Position numbers and translations under genes: made by a program. A stretch of DNA of 5,089 nt from contig JAIROH010000135.1 of the NCBI GenBank assembly GCA_031257595.1, positions 1 to 5,089 of the forward strand. Direction: 5' to 3'. Of this stretch, positions 1 to 4,950 are shown piece by piece. Source of the stretch: Treponema sp. GTDB taxonomy: Bacteria; Spirochaetota; Spirochaetia; Treponematales; Breznakiellaceae. Every line of letters begins with the position of its first letter. The first letter of the stretch is position 1. A model generated the notes under the pieces. That model saw nothing but the letters and a program-made list of their open reading frames with translations, was not told the origin of the DNA and ran no database searches.

Positions 1-204
1 GATTGGCGGCGTTTTCTGCCGGTAACCGGAGAGTTCACCGTAAAGAAACTCGCGGAAAAAGCGAAAATCAAGCCGGTTCTTGCCCGCAAAACCCTGTATG
101 TGCTTGAAAAAACCGGCCTGGTGGAAAAGGTACGAAAAGAAGGCAGAAGTTGGGTATATATGCCGGCGGTACTATCCCGAAAACCGCCGGACGTCTCTGT
201 GTAA
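1..204 (+). CDS. C-terminal part of a winged-helix DNA-binding protein (5' truncated by window edge)
   Basis: An open frame runs from the first base to a TAA at 202-204 and gives 67 residues with no start codon in view. The residues look like a winged helix-turn-helix. Residues 13-24 (TVKKLAEKAKIK) fit the first helix and turn. Residues 25-38 (PVLARKTLYVLEKT) fit a recognition helix rich in basic residues. GLVEKV (39-44), the turn KEGRS and WVYMP (51-55) fit the two-stranded wing. This layout is common in MarR/ArsR-like regulators and in C-terminal wHTH domains of larger proteins. The tail ends in a proline-rich stretch. It probably binds DNA in the cytoplasm, but the target and the N-terminal part are unknown. 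It is convergent with the distal flaA gene, with 44 bases between the stops and no clear terminator there. I do not recognise a specific family. The coding frame is well supported, the fold moderately, and the function is not determined. Confidence 0.68.
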   Translation, partial: DWRRFLPVTGEFTVKKLAEKAKIKPVLARKTLYVLEKTGLVEKVRKEGRSWVYMPAVLSRKPPDVSV

Positions 205-248
205 CACAACGCGGAACGACAGCATAGTAGTATGTTTAGCCGCCACTC

Positions 249-968
249 CTACCACATGTCGCTGGGATCGTCGGCGTCCTTTATGTCCTCGGCAAAGAGG
301 TCGGTAACGGCCCGCAGATCGTCAAAATAGATGTAATAGGAACCGTAAGCTTCCATCGGATCACAGTCAATGCGGAACCCGGTAATTTTGATGCCCATCA
401 TGCTATTGTAATGATAATTCCGCTGAACTATACCGTGAACCCCATCAAGAGCCTGGGGAGGAATCGCGACGGTCATTTTTTTCCAGCCCTGGAAATTCAA
501 TTTACCCATATAAAGCTCGAAATAACGGCCGAAGGCGTCTTCAATAAGCAGGTTAAGCTCGTGGTTAAAATTCCGTCCGGCTACCCAGATCGAAACGGTT
601 TTGGTAATGCCCTCAATCGGAACGGGACGCATCGGATAAATCGTAAAACTGTTGTAACCCCGATGCAGAAAATCTATCCTCGTACCGAGAACATAATTAT
701 CCGGGATGTCAAGGTTTTCTTCCTCGGGGATCGGCGTCTTTGCCGAAGGACCCCCGTCAAACAGCCTCGTCGTGGAATATCCTTCGTCGACGGACATGGT
801 AGACATCCAGAAACCATCGTATTCAAATTTATCTACCGAAATCTCTTTAAGCTTTTGCTGGGCTTCGGTTATACCAAGCTGGGCGGCGTCCGGTTCCCCA
901 ACATTCTGGGCAAAAAGGCCCGGAACAACAAGAGATACAATCAAGGCGGCAAAAATAACGTGTTTCAT
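249..968 (-). CDS. flaA: Flagellar filament outer layer protein FlaA (promoter-distal paralogue)
   Basis: The gene encodes 239 residues of the FlaA family, which forms the sheath around the FlaB core of spirochaete periplasmic flagella. Residues 1-20 form a signal peptide (MKH start, hydrophobic core, GLFA before Q21), so export to the periplasm is expected. Family-like features are IWVAGRNFNHEL (127-138), GRYFELYMGKLNFQGWKK (147-164) and the C-terminal YYIYFDDLRAVTDLF (211-225). The same blocks recur in the upstream paralogue (WAWGSN, YLGSLAYQGWK, FYIYFDQFKVLTDTF), which supports homology. The extreme C-terminus is acidic (AEDIKDADDPSDMW). The ATG at 968 is preceded by AAGGAG at 5-base spacing, which fixes the start. 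It is the second gene of a two-gene operon, 9 bases after the first flaA stop. It is shorter than its partner and well diverged from it, so I cannot say which FlaA number (1 or 2) it matches. Family confidence is high, subtype low. Confidence 0.9.
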   Translation of the reverse strand: MKHVIFAALIVSLVVPGLFAQNVGEPDAAQLGITEAQQKLKEISVDKFEYDGFWMSTMSVDEGYSTTRLFDGGPSAKTPIPEEENLDIPDNYVLGTRIDFLHRGYNSFTIYPMRPVPIEGITKTVSIWVAGRNFNHELNLLIEDAFGRYFELYMGKLNFQGWKKMTVAIPPQALDGVHGIVQRNYHYNSMMGIKITGFRIDCDPMEAYGSYYIYFDDLRAVTDLFAEDIKDADDPSDMW

Positions 969-973
969 GGTGT

Positions 974-979
974 CTCCTT
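974..979 (-). promoter_or_regulatory. Shine-Dalgarno of distal flaA overlapping the stop of proximal flaA
   Basis: On the minus strand the sequence reads TAAGGAG, then ACACC, then ATG. The TAA is the stop codon of the first flaA gene and its last two bases are part of the AAGGAG site of the second. The spacing to the start is 5 bases. A ribosome ending the first gene therefore stops on the initiation site of the second, a layout that usually gives translational coupling and a fixed ratio of the two proteins. Confidence 0.8.
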
Positions 980-1835
980 AATTACCCGAATCCCAGTTTT
1001 CCCGTATCCAGTCAGGATCCGTCAGGTCATCGCCGTCGTAGAGGGATTCAAAGGTATCGGTTAATACCTTGAACTGGTCAAAGTAAATATAAAAATTACC
1101 AACCGCCTCCGCGGGGGTGGTCCAGATGCGGAATTTGACAAATTTAAGGTAAATGTTGTTCCTTTCCACGGCGCTGGTCATACTGGACGATTTTGGATCC
1201 AGGATGATCCGCCGGCGCTGGGGAATGTAGGTGGGAACCAGCGCCCGAAGGTTCTTCCAGCCCTGGTAAGCAAGGCTGCCCAGGTAAATCGTATGAACCA
1301 CTCCCTGCTCATCCCGGATATACGCTTCCAGATAATAGTTAAGATTGGATCCCCAGGCCCACATATCCAGGTACCGTACCCGGCCGGGAATGGGAATTTC
1401 ATAAGGTCCGGCTTCGTCCCCGTCATCCTTGAGGGTCGGATAGACGTCTATCCAGTTGTAGCCCATCCTTTTGAATTTACCCCAAACACCGAATATCTTG
1501 AGATCTTTACCGTCCCGGTTGTTTCTGAACAGGGCCATGGGCCACCCTTCTTTGTGGTCAACTTTGGGGAAAAAATCATATTCGTACTGAGGAGGAGTAC
1601 TCCAATGTTTGTCAAACCCGTAATTCACAAAAGAAGGATTATCCCTGTCTGTTTCATCCTTGCCTACGGCATAACGGCTGGCTTCTTTCTTCCAGACATA
1701 TTTGGAGTCTTCCGTATTGTCAAAAGACTCCAGGATTTTCGATTCCAGATTAACGGTAAAATCATCACCGAACGCCGCCAGGGTTACTCCCGCCAATAAA
1801 GCGATAAGGACAACCCTAAAACTATTATGTTTCAT
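978..1835 (-). CDS. flaA: Flagellar filament outer layer protein FlaA (promoter-proximal paralogue)
   Basis: The gene encodes 285 residues of the FlaA sheath-protein family. Residues 1-23 look like a signal peptide (MKHNSFR, hydrophobic core, AAFG before DD), so the mature protein should be periplasmic and assemble on the endoflagellar filament. Shared FlaA blocks are VRYLDMWAWGSNLNYYLEAY (153-172), IRDEQG (173-178), YLGSLAYQGWKNL (184-196) and FYIYFDQFKVLTDTFESL (248-265), followed by an acidic YDGDDL tail segment (266-271). The frame stays open upstream to 1943. I chose the ATG at 1835 because AAAAGGAG lies 7 bases before it, a signal peptide starts exactly there, and the upstream stretch (basic, no signal peptide) would contain the promoter. 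It is the first gene of the operon and has its own strong sigma-70 promoter about 50-75 bases upstream. Its stop TAA (978-980) overlaps the ribosome binding site of the next flaA. Its product carries an extra middle segment relative to the distal paralogue. Confidence 0.9.
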   Translation of the reverse strand: MKHNSFRVVLIALLAGVTLAAFGDDFTVNLESKILESFDNTEDSKYVWKKEASRYAVGKDETDRDNPSFVNYGFDKHWSTPPQYEYDFFPKVDHKEGWPMALFRNNRDGKDLKIFGVWGKFKRMGYNWIDVYPTLKDDGDEAGPYEIPIPGRVRYLDMWAWGSNLNYYLEAYIRDEQGVVHTIYLGSLAYQGWKNLRALVPTYIPQRRRIILDPKSSSMTSAVERNNIYLKFVKFRIWTTPAEAVGNFYIYFDQFKVLTDTFESLYDGDDLTDPDWIRENWDSGN

Positions 1836-1842
1836 TCCAATA

Positions 1843-1850
1843 CTCCTTTT
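1843..1850 (-). promoter_or_regulatory. Shine-Dalgarno of proximal flaA (decides the start)
   Basis: The minus strand reads AAAAGGAG and then 7 bases before the ATG at 1835. No comparable site precedes the ATG at 1943, so the longer 321-residue reading is rejected. Confidence 0.85.
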
Positions 1851-1881
1851 CACGTTGCAATGGAAAATGAAGTCTGTTAAG

Positions 1882-1910
1882 ATTATATTTCTTTCGCGTC
1901 TCTTTGTCAA
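1882..1910 (-). promoter_or_regulatory. Consensus sigma-70 promoter of the flaA operon
   Basis: On the minus strand TTGACA (1910-1905) is followed by a 17-base spacer and TATAAT (1887-1882). Both hexamers match the sigma-70 consensus at all six positions and the spacing is optimal. The predicted transcription start is near 1875 (an A), giving a 5' leader of about 40 bases with the ribosome site at its end. The -35 lies only about 20 bases past the stop of the upstream gene, so flaA can be transcribed independently of it. No sigma-28-type flagellar promoter was seen here. A strong constitutive promoter fits an abundant structural protein. Confidence 0.85.
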
Positions 1911-1929
1911 ACCTCTTGCGCGGTTTTCT

Positions 1930-2874
1930 TTAATTATCCCCAATCCCCGGGGAAAAATTTAGCCTTTTTATCTGTCCGGCCGATATACCCGCCGTTTTTG
2001 ATCCCGAAACCCAGGGAACCGAAGGAATGATACCCTGAAACTGCCCTTTTTCAAGCAGTTTCAGGGCCTCCGGAACGGTTTCCCAGGGCGAATCGCTGAA
2101 AATCACCGCCGCTTCAGCCGGTACGATGGCGGGATCGAGCCAGGAGTACAGAATGAACGGGACAGCCGGCTCTCTCTTAAAAAAAACCTCCCCGCCGCCC
2201 GCGACCACCGCGCAGGCCGCTTCTTCGGGAAAATCCCCGTTTGTAAACCGGACGCGGGAAACCGCCCGCGGACCGGCGCTCTCTTCCACCCCCTGTAACA
2301 GGGCGGATCTTTGCTCCGCGGAAACCGTTCCGGCCTGAACGAGGATTTCCCCGGACGAGACAGCCAAAAGACCGGCGCAGAATCCTCCGCGGTAAAAGTC
2401 CGTAAGCGTGTCGGTCGAATACCAGGCCAGGCCGCCCGGCGCGCCGGCCGAAACCGCCGGGCCGGGAGAAGCCGTTTCCAACGTTTTCTCCCGGCCCGCG
2501 AGCACGGCCACGGATGCGTCAGGATAATCCCCAATGTACCGCAGCGCCCCGTCCCGGTAGCGGTACGGGAAAAAAACCGCGTAAGGCCTGGCCGAAGCCA
2601 TCCTGGCCGCGAGGGAAACCAGATCCGGCCCGGCGCTTTCCGTGACAAAAGCCGTTTTAACCTGCCTGAAAAACAGCGCCGACAGGCGTATCTTCTTCAT
2701 CATGGTACGCTGTTCTCCGTAGAGGGCGGTAAAAGCGGAATCGGTCACCAGTACGACAGGCCGCCTGGAAAAAAAGACCGCGGCAACGACGACAAGACCG
2801 CAGAAAACGGCGGAAAGCGCCCGGACAAAACGGCGCGTGAACAGAATCCGTGGTTTTTCAGGTAAATTCGCCAT
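1930..2874 (-). CDS. Hypothetical membrane-anchored periplasmic protein, weakly like BMP/sugar-binding proteins
   Basis: The gene encodes 314 residues that I do not recognise as a named protein. A short basic N-terminus (KPRILFTRRFVR, 7-18) is followed by one hydrophobic helix at about 19-35. This suggests a signal anchor with the rest in the periplasm. Cys25 within this helix has no good lipobox, so a lipoprotein is less likely. After the anchor, RRPVVLVTDSAFTALYGEQR (37-56), the alternating hydrophobic strands and helices, TEDs-free segments such as SVAVLAG (121-127), GGFCAGLL (163-170) and the terminal KLLEKGQFQGIIPSVPWVSG (272-291) loosely resemble the periplasmic-binding fold of BMP/PnrA-type proteins. 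This is an inference without a decisive motif. The first in-frame ATG after a TGA was taken as start; the ribosome site before it (GAGGGA, almost touching the ATG) is poor. The gene is markedly more GC-rich than flaA: 45 of 60 bases are G/C at 2401-2460, against 25 of 60 at 1561-1620. It lies just upstream of the flaA promoter. Confidence 0.75.
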   Translation of the reverse strand: MANLPEKPRILFTRRFVRALSAVFCGLVVVAAVFFSRRPVVLVTDSAFTALYGEQRTMMKKIRLSALFFRQVKTAFVTESAGPDLVSLAARMASARPYAVFFPYRYRDGALRYIGDYPDASVAVLAGREKTLETASPGPAVSAGAPGGLAWYSTDTLTDFYRGGFCAGLLAVSSGEILVQAGTVSAEQRSALLQGVEESAGPRAVSRVRFTNGDFPEEAACAVVAGGGEVFFKREPAVPFILYSWLDPAIVPAEAAVIFSDSPWETVPEALKLLEKGQFQGIIPSVPWVSGSKTAGISAGQIKRLNFSPGIGDN

Positions 2875-2907
2875 TCCCTCATCTCACAACAAACAAAAGG
2901 CCGGCCG

Positions 2908-2924
2908 GGAAGTAACCAACTTCC
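2908..2924. repeat. Small perfect inverted repeat in the divergent intergenic region
   Basis: GGAAGT (2908-2913) and ACTTCC (2919-2924) are perfect reverse complements separated by AACCA. The repeat lies about 30 bases upstream of the candidate fba -35 and in the leader of the divergent gene. It could be an operator half-site pair or a chance palindrome. It is preceded by the 8-base palindrome GGCCGGCC (2899-2906). Confidence 0.4.
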
Positions 2925-2953
2925 TGGACAGCCCCGTCGACATGATGCCGCCC

Positions 2954-2982
2954 TTTCCTTTTTCCGGCTTTTCTACTATACT
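2954..2982 (+). promoter_or_regulatory. Candidate promoter of fba
   Basis: TATACT at 2977-2982 is a good -10 hexamer, but the -35 at 17-base spacing (TTTCCT, 2954-2959) matches the consensus at only 3 of 6 positions. The predicted start near 2989 gives a leader of about 27 bases ending in AAGGAG (3005-3010), 5 bases before the ATG. The weak -35 could mean activator help or an extended spacer. Confidence 0.45.
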
Positions 2983-3003
2983 TTAAAATAATAAATCTTT
3001 CAG
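2975..3003 (-). promoter_or_regulatory. Candidate promoter for the unknown gene at 1930-2874
   Basis: The minus strand shows TATAGT (2980-2975), 17 bases after CTGAAA (3003-2998), which matches the -35 consensus at 4 of 6 positions. The leader to the start at 2874 would be about 95 bases. It overlaps the candidate fba -10 on the other strand. The support is the pattern only. Confidence 0.35.
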
Positions 3004-3015
3004 TAAGGAGCTGCT

Positions 3016-4014
3016 ATGACCAGTTATAAGGAATTAGGCCTTGTCAACACCCAGGAACTTTTTAAAAAAGCGGTTTCGGGCGGCTATGCCCTTCCCGCCT
3101 ACAATTTTAACAATATGGAACAGCTTCAGGCCATTATCCAGGCCTGCGTAGAAACCAGGTCCCCGGTTATTCTTCAGGTTTCATCCGGCGCCCGCAAATA
3201 CGCCAATCAAAATCTGCTTAAAAACATGGCCCGGGGCGCGGTGGAATATGCCCACGAACTGGGCTGCGACATCCCTATCGTCCTCCACCTGGATCACGGC
3301 GATACGTTTGAGCTGTGCAAGGACTGTATAGAAACCGGGTTTTCCAGCGTCATGATAGACGGCTCCAGTAAGTCCTACGACGAAAATGTCGAATTGACCA
3401 AAAAAGTCTGTGAATTTGCCCATTCCCGCAAGGATTATGTAACCGTGGAAGGCGAACTTGGGGTTCTGGCCGGGGTCGAAGACGACGTGGTGGCGGAACA
3501 GAGCCACTACACCCAGCCCTCCGAAGTTATCGACTTTGTCAAGAAAACCGGAGTCGATTCGCTGGCTATTTCCATCGGTACCAGCCACGGGAGGGCCAAG
3601 TTCAAACCGGAACAGTGCACAAGGGACGCCAACGGGATTCTTATTCCGCCTCCGCTGCGTTTCGACATCCTCGAAGAAATCGAAAAAAAGATCCCCGGTT
3701 TTCCGATTGTGCTGCACGGTTCGTCGTCGGTTCCGATTCAATATGTAAAGATTATTGAGGAATTCGGCGGCAAGCTCCCCGACTCAGTGGGCATCCCCGA
3801 AGAACAGCTCCGCAAGGCCGCGAAGAGCGCCGTATGCAAGATCAACATCGACAGCGACGGGCGGCTGGCGATGACGGCGATGATCCGCAAGGTTTTCGCC
3901 GAAAAACCCGAAGAATTCGACCCCCGCAAGTACCTTGGCCCCGCACGGGACGAACTCAAGAAAATGTACGCGGAAAAGAACAAAAACGTCCTCGGTTCGG
4001 CGGGAAAAGTATAA
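3016..4014 (+). CDS. fba: Class II (zinc) fructose-1,6-bisphosphate aldolase
   Basis: The 332-residue product reversibly cleaves fructose-1,6-bisphosphate to dihydroxyacetone phosphate and glyceraldehyde-3-phosphate in the cytoplasm (glycolysis/gluconeogenesis). Motifs of the class II family are present in order. VLHLDHGD is at 89-96, with the catalytic Asp93 and zinc ligand His94. VEGELG is at 144-149. IGTSHG is at 187-192, with zinc ligand His191. VLHGSSSVP is at 232-240, with zinc ligand His234 and the phosphate-binding GSSS loop. KINIDSD is at 275-281, with the conserved Asn277 and Asp279. The N-terminal AYNFNN (28-33) is also typical. GTSHG rather than GNVHG and the overall length point to the class IIB-like branch. 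The start is supported by TAAGGAG 5 bases upstream. It is transcribed away from the unknown gene at 1930-2874 and appears monocistronic. No active-site residue seems missing. Tagatose-bisphosphate aldolases are close relatives, but the match favours Fba. Confidence 0.95.
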   Translation: MTSYKELGLVNTQELFKKAVSGGYALPAYNFNNMEQLQAIIQACVETRSPVILQVSSGARKYANQNLLKNMARGAVEYAHELGCDIPIVLHLDHGDTFELCKDCIETGFSSVMIDGSSKSYDENVELTKKVCEFAHSRKDYVTVEGELGVLAGVEDDVVAEQSHYTQPSEVIDFVKKTGVDSLAISIGTSHGRAKFKPEQCTRDANGILIPPPLRFDILEEIEKKIPGFPIVLHGSSSVPIQYVKIIEEFGGKLPDSVGIPEEQLRKAAKSAVCKINIDSDGRLAMTAMIRKVFAEKPEEFDPRKYLGPARDELKKMYAEKNKNVLGSAGKV

Positions 4015-4038
4015 AAACGGCGGCGTTCCTGAATATGT

Positions 4039-4056
4039 CCGCGGCGTCCGCCGCGG
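4039..4056 (+). other. GC-rich hairpin downstream of fba
   Basis: CCGCGGC (4039-4045) and GCCGCGG (4050-4056) form a 7-bp perfect stem with a 4-base loop, 25 bases after the fba stop. No T-run follows, so it is not a classical intrinsic terminator. It could stabilise the fba mRNA 3' end or act with another factor. Confidence 0.4.
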
Positions 4057-4100
4057 CATAAACGGATACGGGGCATTTACGGGAAACGCCCGGCTAAGGA

Positions 4101-4136
4101 AGCACTGATTTATTCGAATGCGAATAAATCAGTGCT
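4101..4136 (+). terminator. Perfect 16-bp hairpin, possible fba terminator
   Basis: AGCACTGATTTATTCG (4101-4116) and its exact complement (4121-4136) form a 16-bp stem with loop AATG. A T-run (4149-4154) comes only 12 bases later, so the fit to an intrinsic terminator is imperfect. It lies 87 bases past the fba stop and is the left palindrome of the foldback block. Confidence 0.45.
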
Positions 4137-4149
4137 ACTTTAATGTGGT

Positions 4150-4169
4150 TTTTTCGCAGTTTTTCGCAG
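4150..4169 (+). repeat. Tandem 10-base repeat between the two palindromes
   Basis: TTTTTCGCAG occurs twice in direct tandem (4150-4159 and 4160-4169) and is followed by AAAAACGAGAAAAA, so the second copy can also pair with the A-run. It fills the middle of the foldback block. Confidence 0.6.
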
Positions 4170-4187
4170 AAAAACGAGAAAAATAAT

Positions 4188-4228
4188 AGGGCAACGCTGA
4201 TTAGCCACACGTTAATCAGCGTTGCCCT
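4188..4228 (-). terminator. Intrinsic terminator of the membrane protein gene
   Basis: Arms 4213-4228 and 4188-4203 are perfect 16-bp complements (AGGGCAACGCTGATTA as the left arm on the plus strand) with a 9-base loop. On the minus strand the hairpin begins within the TAA stop codon of the membrane gene and is followed by TATTATTTTT and more T-rich sequence. That is the expected order of stem and U-tract. It doubles as the right palindrome of the foldback block. Confidence 0.65.
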
Positions 4229-4842
4229 TACTTTGTCTTTCCCTCAAGGAACGCCGTAATCATTGACACCGACGCGGGGACAAGGGCAGCGGCAAAAAGA
4301 ACGAAGCCCGCGACTGCGTATTGGGAAAAAAGCGCCCAATAGGCGGTAGCGGCCAAAAACGGCAGGGCCGCCCCTCCCGCTATCGCCAGGATCGCGAAAA
4401 TTCCCCAGCTGCTTCGGATTATCCGTATAAAAAAATCCATGCCTGTCACTATCGCCGTCCATAAAACGGGCACCCCCAAAAGCAGCAGAGGATCGCTCCG
4501 GGCGCTCCACGATAAAGCCTTAAGCGCGGCAACCGGAATAAGCCAAAGAAACGCCAGATTGGTAAAATTCGAGTCACGGGAAATGATCCGAAAAACGGAA
4601 AAAGCGGCGCATACAAGAAACGGCAGGGCCGCCGGAAGGGCGACAATATCAACGCAGGCCGAAACCCAGCGGGAAACGCCAAAGCCGCCCGGATTAATCA
4701 ACGAACCAAGAAAAAACTGAAACAGGGCGACTATGCTTCCCAGCACAAGAGCCCAGGTTCCCCCTGTCCGTTCCGTATGTTCATTAACGGAACGCCAAAA
4801 AAGATAGAACAACGACGGCCAGAGAAGGCAAAAAAGCGTCAT
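4228..4842 (-). CDS. Polytopic inner-membrane protein of unknown function
   Basis: The gene encodes 204 mostly hydrophobic residues that I do not recognise as a family. Candidate membrane helices lie at about 2-17, 28-48, 60-84, 95-110, 117-138, 144-169 and 174-197, so six or seven spans are likely. The connecting loops are short (NEHTERTGG 20-28, ISRDSN 86-91, WSARSD 111-116). No catalytic or transporter motif is visible. The layout of small loops with a short charged C-terminus (EGKTK) resembles Yip1-like or other small multi-span proteins, but this is not evidence of function. The ATG at 4842 has no Shine-Dalgarno, and no other start codon occurs between it and an in-frame TGA upstream. 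A 28-codon ORF in another frame ends in an ATGA overlap with this start. The true N-terminus may therefore come from that ORF through a one-base indel. The 3' end meets the foldback element. It is convergent with fba. Confidence 0.75.
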   Translation of the reverse strand: MTLFCLLWPSLFYLFWRSVNEHTERTGGTWALVLGSIVALFQFFLGSLINPGGFGVSRWVSACVDIVALPAALPFLVCAAFSVFRIISRDSNFTNLAFLWLIPVAALKALSWSARSDPLLLLGVPVLWTAIVTGMDFFIRIIRSSWGIFAILAIAGGAALPFLAATAYWALFSQYAVAGFVLFAAALVPASVSMITAFLEGKTK

Positions 4843-4925
4843 GGGTAGAGGATAACAGAAAAAACACCGGGATAGAAGGGGCTTGCGGCGGGGAGGTTCG
4901 TTTTTTCAGCGGGCTGCGTTTTCAT
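4839..4925 (-). CDS. Short 28-codon ORF overlapping the membrane gene start (leader peptide or frameshifted N-terminus)
   Basis: ATG at 4925-4923 opens a frame of 28 codons ending in TGA (4841-4839). That TGA overlaps the ATG of the membrane gene as ATGA. The translation begins MKTQPAEKTNLPAAS and ends in the hydrophobic PFYPGVFSVILYP. One inserted base near the CCC before the membrane ATG would join this directly to MTLFCLLWP, giving one protein of about 232 residues with a hydrophilic N-terminus. AAGG abuts the ATG and is too close to act as a normal ribosome site. It could be a translationally coupled leader, the true N-terminus of a frameshifted gene, or chance. The protein-like character and exact overlap favour the first two. 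Confidence 0.4.
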   Translation of the reverse strand: MKTQPAEKTNLPAASPFYPGVFSVILYP

Positions 4926-4950
4926 CCTTAGGAGCCTGTTGCGCTTTTCA

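Larger units (their letters stand above)
4097..4228. mobile_element. TA-flanked foldback (MITE- or REP-like) element, about 132 bp
   Basis: This non-coding block consists of two long perfect palindromes (arms 4101-4116/4121-4136 and 4188-4203/4213-4228) joined by a T- and A-rich middle. Its outer ends are related in inverted orientation: AGGAAGCACTGATT inward from 4097, and AGGGCAACGCTGATT inward from 4228 on the other strand. They match at 11 of 15 aligned positions with one gap. The dinucleotide TA flanks both sides (4095-4096 and 4229-4230), as expected for a TA target duplication of IS630/Tc1-mariner-type MITEs. TA is only two bases, so this is weak evidence alone. No ORF is inside. The right TA belongs to the TAA stop codon of the membrane gene. 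An alternative is two unrelated terminators facing each other between convergent genes. Confidence 0.5.

Noticed and set aside
198..208. TGTG-TAA-CACA hairpin at the end of the winged-helix gene
   Set aside because: The stem is only 4 bp with a 3-base loop and no T-run, so it cannot be called a terminator.
411..1064. A 217-codon plus-strand ORF across the two flaA genes
   Set aside because: It is antisense to two clear FlaA genes, crosses their junction, is rich in Arg/Asn/Lys without domain character and has no ribosome site.
1836..1943. N-terminal extension of proximal FlaA starting at ATG 1943
   Set aside because: It would put the promoter and ribosome site inside the gene and place 36 residues before an obvious signal peptide.
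2016..2060. Lipoprotein or riboswitch interpretation around the unknown gene
   Set aside because: Cys25 has Phe at -1 and sits inside the hydrophobic anchor, which does not fit a lipobox. No structured leader of recognised type was visible upstream.
2103..2865. Long overlapping ORFs on both strands (2103-2648 minus, 2311-2865 plus)
   Set aside because: High GC in the real gene depletes stops in the other frames. The translations are Arg/Pro/Gly-rich and low in protein character, and they lack ribosome sites.
3181..3741. Antisense 186-codon ORF inside fba
   Set aside because: It is the shadow of a strongly conserved aldolase coding frame.
4097..4228. CRISPR-like or tRNA-like reading of the repeated hairpins
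   Set aside because: There are no regularly spaced direct repeats with unique spacers and no cloverleaf or CCA-type end; palindromes with related outer ends explain the pattern better.
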